A stretch of DNA of 12,200 nt. Source: Bacteroidota bacterium. GTDB lineage: Bacteria > Bacteroidota > Ignavibacteria > Ignavibacteriales > Ignavibacteriaceae. The position numbers and the translations under genes are program-made. Positions 7,075 through 12,200 of the stretch are shown here, in pieces; positions within the stretch are counted from its first letter, which is position 1; the number at the start of each line of letters is the position of its first letter. The notes beneath the pieces were generated by a model, which saw nothing but the letters and a program-made list of their open reading frames with translations, did no database searches and was not told the DNA's origin. Location of the stretch: NCBI GenBank assembly GCA_023406915.1, contig JAEXTR010000391.1:1-12200 (forward strand), given 5' to 3'.

Positions 7075-7429
7075 ACCCTTTTTTGACCATTGTAAAGTCT
7101 TCTGCATTATTTAATAAAAATCCCTAGAGCGTACCTCTAACACCCTTTCATAGCTATACCTAATAAGAGAGAACAACACTTAGGGCAGTTCTATTGTTTG
7201 GAATATTTTACCTCTGAGCACCATGACTGGTCATCCATCAGTTACTCATTCATCAGATTTACTGTAAATACGATGAAGTGATCGCAGTTTAGACTCATTG
7301 ATAATTGTGCTTTCAATCATAAAAATGTTAATAATCGATTGGATTCCTTAACTTTTTGTACGCTATTTCCGATAATAGGCTAGGATGTAAAACTCTTTTA
7401 ATCATAAAGCTTCGAATCTGGAGGCAATC
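7075..7429. other. 355-base gene-free stretch
   Basis: No coding frame with a plausible start and composition is seen on either strand. The stretch is AT-rich. It contains two small palindromes (7223-7234 and 7257-7269) and a near repeat of CATCAG at 7236 and 7251. The promoter of the gene at 7430 must lie here; the AT-rich run around 7340-7400 is the natural place, but I cannot assign a clear -35/-10 or Bacteroidota -33/-7 pair. A small RNA or long leader cannot be excluded. Confidence 0.5.
7223..7269. repeat. Two short palindromes, possible operators
   Basis: ATGACTGGTCAT (7223-7234, 5-2-5) and ATTTACTGTAAAT (7257-7269, 6-1-6) are both perfect inverted repeats, 34 bases apart start to start, about 160-210 bases upstream of the gene at 7430. 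They differ in sequence, so if they are operators they would serve different proteins. Confidence 0.3.
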
Positions 7430-7675
7430 ATGAGCGAAGAATCAATCGTACACCAAATTAAAATGGTTAACGAAGAAAACAAACAACTGGTTAGAAAATA
7501 CAACGATGTAATTTTAACTATAAACGAACTGATTGAATTACGAAATGCTCTAAAGATGAAAGTTGCCAAGGCAAAAACAGCGCAGGATGCCCTTGAGATG
7601 TTCAAGGTGTTCTATACTGAAGAAGGCAGAGTGCTCGACCGCCTTCGCGGTGGGTATGATCATAACCTCAGATAG
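7430..7675 (+). CDS. Small helical (coiled-coil-like) protein of unknown function
   Basis: An 81-residue protein that I do not recognise. It is highly charged, has no signal peptide, membrane segment or cysteine, and is predicted to be almost entirely helical, with hydrophobic residues at heptad-like spacing between about 5 and 60 (for example VNEENKQLVRKYNDVILTI). It ends in GGYDHNLR. The start is well supported by GGAGG at 7420-7424, five bases before the ATG. It is separated by a terminator from the cytochrome unit on the left and by 171 bases from the lipoprotein on the right, so it is probably its own transcript. A dimerising or partner-binding protein is a fair guess, no more. Confidence 0.7.
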   Translation: MSEESIVHQIKMVNEENKQLVRKYNDVILTINELIELRNALKMKVAKAKTAQDALEMFKVFYTEEGRVLDRLRGGYDHNLR

Positions 7676-7730
7676 TCAGGTCAAGTCGATTTTTTTTATC
7701 ACCAGACTACGAGGGGACATCGTTGTTGTT

Positions 7731-7759
7731 TTTTGCGACACTATTATTTAGGGTATAAA
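7731..7759 (+). promoter_or_regulatory. Candidate promoter of the OB-fold lipoprotein
   Basis: TATAAA at 7754-7759 resembles a -10 box. A poor -35 is offered either by TTTTGC (7731-7736, 17-base spacer) or TTGCGA (7733-7738, 15-base spacer). It is about 90 bases before the ATG at 7847. The sequence around this -10 recurs at 11767-11785. Confidence 0.3.
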
Positions 7760-7846
7760 AAGTTAATTGATTCTCACCGTTCAAACCTGCATTTTTACTG
7801 TATTGTACCATCATATTTTCCAATAATCTTAAGCTCTGGAGTGCGA

Positions 7847-8569
7847 ATGAAAAAATATTCGTTATTACTGTTATTTGTTGTTTTCTCAATACTGTTCAGT
7901 GCCTGTGGTGATGGTGATAAAGTACCACTGCCTGAAGGATATCATGGTGTCAGTGTGCTTGAAACCTTTGATGCTTCAAGCTACACATATGCCCGCGTAA
8001 AAGAAGGTGATAAGGAGATGTGGGTTGCAGTTGCACAAATGCCACTAAAGCCTGGTGATTCTCTCTACTATACTAATCCCCTCGAGATGAAAGATTTTAA
8101 GAGCTCAGCAACCAACCGGACTTTTGATGTGCTCTATATGGTTCAGGATGTGTCAACCACTCATCCCGCAATGATCGCCGGACACGGCAATACTGGCGAT
8201 AGCCCGATGCCTGGGGGTTTCGATCACCCAAAGGTACAGGGTATTGAGAGGCAACAGATAAAGGTTGAAAAGTACAACGGCGGGATTACGATTGAGGAGT
8301 TATTCAAAAATCCGAAGCAATACGAAGGTAAAACCGTTAAGATACGGGGTATCGTAACTAAATTCACACCTGATATTATGAACGCAAACTGGTTACATTT
8401 GCAGGATGGCACTGGAACAGAAACAGGATATGACCTTACTGTTGTGACAAATGATAAATCAGAGATGGGTAAATTAATTGTGATTGAAGGAAAGGTTTTC
8501 CTGAACAGAGATTTAGGTGCCGGCTATCAGTATCCTGTACTTATTGAAGAAGCCGCAATTATAGAATAG
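7847..8569 (+). CDS. Lipoprotein with OB-fold domain (NrfJ-like in style)
   Basis: A 240-residue lipoprotein: hydrophobic signal 4-17 and lipobox LFSAC with Cys20. The frame is open upstream to 7733, but the signal peptide and GGAG at 7838-7841 place the start at 7847. Residues ~33-103 form a beta-rich unit (SVLETFDASSYTYARVKEG, then MKDFKSSATNRTFDVLYMV). Residues ~140-240 are an OB-fold of the tRNA-anti-like superfamily (GKTVKIRGIVTKF, NWLHLQDGTG, YDLTVVT, LIVIEGKV, YPVLIEEA). Proteins of this two-part kind occur near multiheme cytochrome genes and are sometimes called NrfJ-like; their function is not settled. The linker 105-128 is rich in His, Met and Gly (His106, Met109, His113, Met121, His127) and could bind a metal or heme. 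It stands between the small helical gene and the convergent ccm operon, so a role in cytochrome assembly is suggested by context only. Confidence 0.82.
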   Translation: MKKYSLLLLFVVFSILFSACGDGDKVPLPEGYHGVSVLETFDASSYTYARVKEGDKEMWVAVAQMPLKPGDSLYYTNPLEMKDFKSSATNRTFDVLYMVQDVSTTHPAMIAGHGNTGDSPMPGGFDHPKVQGIERQQIKVEKYNGGITIEELFKNPKQYEGKTVKIRGIVTKFTPDIMNANWLHLQDGTGTETGYDLTVVTNDKSEMGKLIVIEGKVFLNRDLGAGYQYPVLIEEAAIIE

Positions 8570-8591
8570 CCCACAAAATATTTACCGGGCT

Positions 8592-8620
8592 GATGCTGCC
8601 CTGCGATCCAGGGCAGCATC
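8592..8620. terminator. 12-bp hairpin between convergent genes, probable bidirectional terminator
   Basis: GATGCTGCCCTG at 8592-8603 pairs perfectly with CAGGGCAGCATC at 8609-8620 around a five-base loop. Flanking CCGG blocks at 8585-8588 and 8623-8626 can extend the stem after a small internal loop. It sits between the stop codons of the lipoprotein (8569) and ccmF (8631). There is no T tract on either side, so it may act as an RNA 3'-end stabiliser or a Rho-assisted terminator rather than a classical intrinsic one. Confidence 0.65.
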
Positions 8621-8630
8621 TTCCGGAATA

Positions 8631-11084
8631 TCAAACTGACTTACTCTCTTCCCTCAGTTCTACTGTCCGCCTTACTGCTGCGACACCAAAACCAATAAAG
8701 ACTAAAAGTACACCAATCCAGACAAGACTGACGAATGGCTTGATGCTGAAATCTATGGAAAGAATACCCGATTTTGCCTGTTGGGTATCAAAATCGGCAA
8801 CAACTGGTGCGAGCAACAATACAACTTCTTTGGTAGCTGCACTTACCTGCACAAAACGAAGTTTTACACCTAAATCTGTGAGGATATGGGTTTTGTAAGC
8901 ATCCGGATTTGCGGGATCTTTTTCAGTAGTAAGAAGCACTTCCTGCTTTTTCCCATCCTTACTGACAACAAACTTTCCTCCTGTGACAAAGGGTCTTCCT
9001 TCCTGCATTGCAGCCATATCGGGTGGAAGATATTCTGTCATCTCAAGTGTAACACCCTCGACCTCAATCTTTGCACCCTGTGCAAGAACATGCTGATACG
9101 ACTTCACTTCGGTACCAGAAGCCTTTTCATCATAACCGAGCGGTGAAATGTAATAGTCTTTCACAAATCCTTCAACAATAGCAGGTTCCCGCATAGTACT
9201 CTTATTGAATTCACTGAAGAACATAACGGGCTGCGCAACAGCAACACCTGATCCATCATCAACAGACACATTAAATCTGTATCGGGTATTGTTATAGAAA
9301 GGCTCAACACCAGTAAAAGTAATGGTCTTCCCCAATGCCTGAACAGGTTGATTTAGGGGAAGTTCAACAGGTGTGGTGGTCGAATAGACTGAGGAGGCTG
9401 CCACACCAAGGAAGAAAAAGCCAATCCCAATATGACCAATGTAGGCACCAAGTCTCAACCAGTTGCCTTTTACCACTTCAAACGCAAACTGGACGTTAAC
9501 AATGATCGTAAAGAAGCCTGCCAGTACGAAGAGGATGATCATGATCTCCTGCATACCGCCAACAACAGCTGTTATAACAGTAGCAACAACGGCTAACCCT
9601 CCTGAGATTGCCAATTGCTTGTACATCTCATTCATATTCGTGGTGCGCCATTTAAAGAGGAAACTGACACCATTCAAAAGACCAATGAGAATGGCAAGTG
9701 GAAGGTGCATCTCATCATAAAAAGATGTTTCAACCTGTGGACCAAAAATTGGAAGAGATGTTCCTGTAAAAACGATAAGCGCACTGGCACACAATGCAAC
9801 TGCAGAGGTAAAGAGAGTGAGTTCCCTGGAGGTAACACTTTCCTCTTTCTCTTCATAACTTGTATCGATTTCATTCCAACGGCGGACAATCAGAAACAGG
9901 CCGCTGAAGAAAAAGACACTGAGAAACGCAAGCAAAACAACATATACCATCTGACCTGGATCACCGAAAGAATGCACTGAAGCATCGGCAAGGATACCAG
10001 ATCTGGTGAGGAACGTACTATAGATTACCAGCACAAAGGTAAGAATAGCAAGGATCAGGTTTGCCTTCCCATAGCGCCCTGCACCTTTTGCCTTTTTCTG
10101 CGAACGGCGCTGTACGATCATCGTATGAACGAGCGCACTGCCAGTTAACCATGGAACAAGACTGGCATTTTCTACAGGGTCCCATGCCCAGTAGCCGCCC
10201 CATCCTAACACCCCATATGCCCAGTAGCCGCCGAGCATGATACCCATACCAAGAACTCCCATCGCGGAGAGCGTCCAGGGGAAGGAGTACCCAACCCAGG
10301 TGGCATATTCTCTCCTCATGAGTCCCGCCATTGCAAATGCAAAAGGAACAACGCACATAGCGAAACCAAGGAAAAGAATTGGGGGATGTATCTGCATCCA
10401 AAAGTTTTGGAGTAAAGGATTCAAACCACGTCCTTCGGCGATGATTGCACGCAAGGGTGTATTGGCTGCTTCCAGCAGAGACTCCAGCTGTTCATCAATC
10501 AACAGAAAAGTTGTGCCATCATTTGATTCCCGAACAAAGTCATTCAGGATATTAAACCGTAGTTTCTCCTCTCCGGTCTGGGGGTCGACTGTGAGGATTG
10601 TATTAAGATTCACATGACTGGCTGAAATGTGATATGCCTCTTCACTCAGAGTAGCGAATGGACTCTTCAAACCCGGAAGCAGCAACACGACCATGAAAAA
10701 CACTACGGCGGCGATAACAGCCATTACCGAGCCTTCCATCTCAGGTTTCTTCCTGAGGAAGCCCATTACAAACAAACCTGCGAATGCCGTCAGGAGTGAC
10801 CAGAAGAGAAAACTTCCCTCCTGCCCTGCCCAGAATGTGCTGATCAGAAATCCTACAGGAAGATCAGTACTGGTATTCTCATAAATATACTTGAATTGAA
10901 ACTGGTGAGAGAGGATCAGATAAAGCAGAAACACAGATGCCCCAATGACATTCACCATCATAATATGATAGGTGAGGCGTGCCAGAGAGTAATTGTAGGT
11001 TTCGTTCTTATAGTTTAAGTAATAAAAAACCGCAGAGGCTAAAGCAGCCACTGCGGCGACAGCAATAAAAATACTACCTGCCAT
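8631..11084 (-). CDS. ccmF: Cytochrome c heme lyase subunit CcmF
   Basis: An 817-residue polytopic membrane protein of the CcmF/CcsA heme-handling superfamily, clearly longer than Escherichia coli CcmF (about 650). It accepts heme from CcmE and takes part in attaching it to the CXXCH cysteines of apocytochromes on the outer face of the inner membrane. The WWD signature is GWGGYWAWDPVENASLVPW (294-312). Candidate heme-ligating histidines are 233 (QIHPP), 320 (SALVH), 371 (ASVHSF) and 551 (GHIGIG), matching the four known in the family. The extra length lies in a non-membrane segment at about 140-218, before LNPLLQNF, and in a large periplasmic domain at about 565-780 between the last two helices. 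It is the fourth gene of ccmC-D-E-F, starting 31 bases after ccmE; GGAG lies about 12 bases before the ATG. Confidence 0.95.
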   Translation of the reverse strand: MAGSIFIAVAAVAALASAVFYYLNYKNETYNYSLARLTYHIMMVNVIGASVFLLYLILSHQFQFKYIYENTSTDLPVGFLISTFWAGQEGSFLFWSLLTAFAGLFVMGFLRKKPEMEGSVMAVIAAVVFFMVVLLLPGLKSPFATLSEEAYHISASHVNLNTILTVDPQTGEEKLRFNILNDFVRESNDGTTFLLIDEQLESLLEAANTPLRAIIAEGRGLNPLLQNFWMQIHPPILFLGFAMCVVPFAFAMAGLMRREYATWVGYSFPWTLSAMGVLGMGIMLGGYWAYGVLGWGGYWAWDPVENASLVPWLTGSALVHTMIVQRRSQKKAKGAGRYGKANLILAILTFVLVIYSTFLTRSGILADASVHSFGDPGQMVYVVLLAFLSVFFFSGLFLIVRRWNEIDTSYEEKEESVTSRELTLFTSAVALCASALIVFTGTSLPIFGPQVETSFYDEMHLPLAILIGLLNGVSFLFKWRTTNMNEMYKQLAISGGLAVVATVITAVVGGMQEIMIILFVLAGFFTIIVNVQFAFEVVKGNWLRLGAYIGHIGIGFFFLGVAASSVYSTTTPVELPLNQPVQALGKTITFTGVEPFYNNTRYRFNVSVDDGSGVAVAQPVMFFSEFNKSTMREPAIVEGFVKDYYISPLGYDEKASGTEVKSYQHVLAQGAKIEVEGVTLEMTEYLPPDMAAMQEGRPFVTGGKFVVSKDGKKQEVLLTTEKDPANPDAYKTHILTDLGVKLRFVQVSAATKEVVLLLAPVVADFDTQQAKSGILSIDFSIKPFVSLVWIGVLLVFIGFGVAAVRRTVELREESKSV

Positions 11085-11115
11085 AGATCAGTAAAACTCC
11101 GGATTCTGAAGAAAA

Positions 11116-11505
11116 TTAACCGGCAACATTTGCGGTCTGGTTATCCTGGTACTTAGAGGGGCATTTGGTAAGAATATCCCGTGCGTGAAAGTAACTTTCG
11201 TAGTACTTTCCTGTAACAACCACGCTGGTTGCGTGTTCAAAATTATTGGGCATTGGACCATTATATACCACACGCATTGTAGTGCCGCGGTCATCTTTCA
11301 GGTGAAAGTCAAACATATTGGTTTTTGTATCGTACTTCCATGGTTTTTCTTTGACCCAGGTGCCAGTCGCCTTGACTTCTTTTCCTTTTTCCATCACTTT
11401 CAGGAAGTCTGCTTCGTACCCAATTGAGCTTTGGGTCAGCAGAATTATCATGACTGCGAGAAAAGCAGTAACGATCACACCGCCGATTATATATTTATTC
11501 TTCAT
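11116..11505 (-). CDS. ccmE: Heme chaperone CcmE, Cys-type (CXXXY)
   Basis: A 129-residue periplasmic heme chaperone with an N-terminal membrane anchor (about 5-24) and an OB-fold domain (about 40-110; GTWVKEKPWKYD, FHLKDDRGTTMRVVYNGPMP, VVVTGKY). CcmE binds heme covalently at the C-terminal edge of the barrel and carries it from CcmC/CcmD to CcmF. The heme-binding motif, HXXXY in most bacteria, here reads CPSKY (115-119), so Cys115 replaces His. This CXXXY form is known from Desulfovibrio and some archaea and defines the variant System I*. GGAG at 11515-11518, nine bases before the ATG, supports the start. The gene begins inside the ccmD-like gene (11-base overlap), which points to translational coupling. 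Confidence 0.93.
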   Translation of the reverse strand: MKNKYIIGGVIVTAFLAVMIILLTQSSIGYEADFLKVMEKGKEVKATGTWVKEKPWKYDTKTNMFDFHLKDDRGTTMRVVYNGPMPNNFEHATSVVVTGKYYESYFHARDILTKCPSKYQDNQTANVAG

Positions 11506-11755
11506 CGTTATTGACTCCGTTTTTTAAAACTTCTTTTTCCAACCGCTTGATCTTCCTTTCCATGTTATACAGGAAGCTGAAGATACCGATCCATACGATC
11601 ATAACAATGATCATCACAATATAAATGGAATTCTGAGAAAGGAATTCGAGAAGCCCGCTCTGTTCATAAGCCGGCTGACTTATTTTTCTGATGCTGTCAA
11701 TCACTGCTGCTACTGAATCTTTTGCGGCAGTTGCAGTTTCTTGCATTTGAACCAC
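11495..11755 (-). CDS. ccmD: CcmD-family small membrane protein
   Basis: An 86-residue protein with one membrane helix (about 43-65, IYIVMIIVMIVWIGIFSFLY) followed by the basic stretch NMERKIKRLEKEVL, as in CcmD proteins that help release holo-CcmE from the CcmC complex. It is longer than E. coli CcmD because of about 40 extra residues before the helix, rich in Ala, Ser and Thr, as in Bacteroidota relatives. The start is uncertain: the GTG at 11755 has AGAGAG five bases upstream, while an in-frame ATG at 11746 would lie too far from it. The family is poorly conserved, so the call leans on its place between ccmC and ccmE as much as on sequence. Confidence 0.8.
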   Translation of the reverse strand: MVQMQETATAAKDSVAAVIDSIRKISQPAYEQSGLLEFLSQNSIYIVMIIVMIVWIGIFSFLYNMERKIKRLEKEVLKNGVNNDEE

Positions 11756-11801
11756 GAATACTCTCTTATTATTTTAGGGTATAAATAAAACTGAAATGTA
11801 A

Positions 11802-12200
11802 TCAATCTTTTCGTATCAGTCTATCTAAAACGGAGGTTCTGTACGCCAGCCTCCAGATCCATAGATAGAGCATGGTGAAGCCAACCAGTGAAAGATAGAA
11901 AACAAGCTGCATATTACTATTCATCTTGAAGTTAACCACTGGCCCTGCATTTCCTTTCGCCATGTCACTTGCATCACCAGGATGCATCCCGACCATGATA
12001 CGGGGCATTATGAAAATGAAAAAGGGAACAGTAACAAAAGCAATTATAGAATATACTGCTGAAAGCGTTGCTTTCTTTTCATCAATTTCAATGGCAGACC
12101 GGAGTGCAAATAAGGCACCATAAATCAGCAATAGGGCAAAGATACTTGTTTCTCTGGGATCCCAATGCCAAAAAGACCCCCATGCAAACTTAGCCCACAC
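11802..12200 (-). CDS. ccmC: Heme exporter CcmC, C-terminal part (runs off right edge)
   Basis: The last 132 residues of a polytopic heme-handling protein; the frame is open through the window edge, and the GTG at 12198-12200 is an internal Val codon, not a start. The WWD-type motif WGSFWHWDPRETS (7-19 of the fragment) is followed by helices at about 21-34, 47-66 and 97-118. FFIFIMPRI followed by the MHP motif with His73 matches the second heme-ligand region of CcmC. CcmC presents heme to CcmE on the periplasmic side. The related CcsA proteins of System II share the WWD motif, but the neighbours ccmD, ccmE and ccmF settle the identity. It ends 46 bases before the ccmD-like start and heads the visible part of the operon; ccmA and ccmB, if linked, would be outside the window. 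Confidence 0.92.
   Translation of the reverse strand: MWAKFAWGSFWHWDPRETSIFALLLIYGALFALRSAIEIDEKKATLSAVYSIIAFVTVPFFIFIMPRIMVGMHPGDASDMAKGNAGPVVNFKMNSNMQLVFYLSLVGFTMLYLWIWRLAYRTSVLDRLIRKD

Noticed and set aside
7733..7846. Upstream extension of the OB-fold lipoprotein to 7733
   Set aside because: It would put 38 residues before a clear lipoprotein signal peptide; GGAG at 7838-7841 supports the ATG at 7847.
9728..9734. TGTTTCA inside ccmF, and another inside the M28 gene near 2678
   Set aside because: Single half-sites within coding sequence without a second arm; not comparable to the cluster at 4927-5037.
9615..9980. Plus-strand frame of 121 codons inside ccmF
   Set aside because: It is the reverse complement of a well-supported membrane protein gene, has no family resemblance and no ribosome-binding site; the same holds for the other frames opposite ccmF and the M28 gene.
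12198..12200. GTG at the right edge as start of CcmC
   Set aside because: It falls directly before the WWD motif in the middle of the protein, so it is an internal Val and the gene continues outside the window.

Overview
The window looks like a chromosomal segment from a Bacteroidota/Ignavibacteriota-type bacterium (Ignavibacteria or a close relative). The main evidence is the type A C-terminal sorting domain with the NYPNPFNP signature on a multiheme cytochrome, which implies a type IX secretion system (T9SS). Supporting signs are the many lipoproteins and secreted proteins, the weak or absent Shine-Dalgarno sites before several genes, and the Bacteroidota-style order of the cytochrome c maturation genes. 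The placement is an inference from protein style, not from a marker gene.

Left part (1-3378). The first 180 bases hold the N-terminus of a gene on the minus strand that runs off the edge and resembles a phage portal protein. Next come a small DUF2892 membrane protein with a strong terminator, a lipoprotein with an M1-aminopeptidase-like fold that has lost its zinc ligands, and, convergent with it, a secreted M28 metallopeptidase with all zinc ligands present.

Middle (3507-7074). A one-component sigma-54 enhancer-binding protein (cysteine-containing PAS, AAA+, Fis-type HTH) is followed by a 273-base spacer that carries four TGTTTCA repeats, two of them completed to 16-bp palindromes of the TGT-N10-ACA type. 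Downstream lie a small cytoplasmic TPR-like protein and, overlapping it by 14 bases, a secreted octaheme c-type cytochrome (seven CXXCH and one CX4CH) tagged for T9SS export. A perfect hairpin terminator closes this unit. The simplest reading is that the regulator acts at these palindromes on the TPR-cytochrome pair, but no proper -24/-12 promoter is visible.

Right part (7075-12200). A 355-base gene-free stretch with two small palindromes leads to an 81-residue helical protein of unknown function. It is followed by a lipoprotein with OB-fold-like halves joined by a His/Met-rich linker (similar in style to NrfJ-type proteins). Convergent with it, on the minus strand, is a System I cytochrome c maturation operon, ccmC (5' part outside the window) - ccmD-like - ccmE - ccmF. 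CcmE carries Cys in place of the usual heme-binding His (CXXXY), the hallmark of the variant called System I*. CcmF has four candidate heme histidines, the WWD motif and an unusually long periplasmic insert.

Taken together the window couples a heme attachment machine to an exported multiheme cytochrome and its likely regulator, which suggests respiration or electron transfer at the cell surface.
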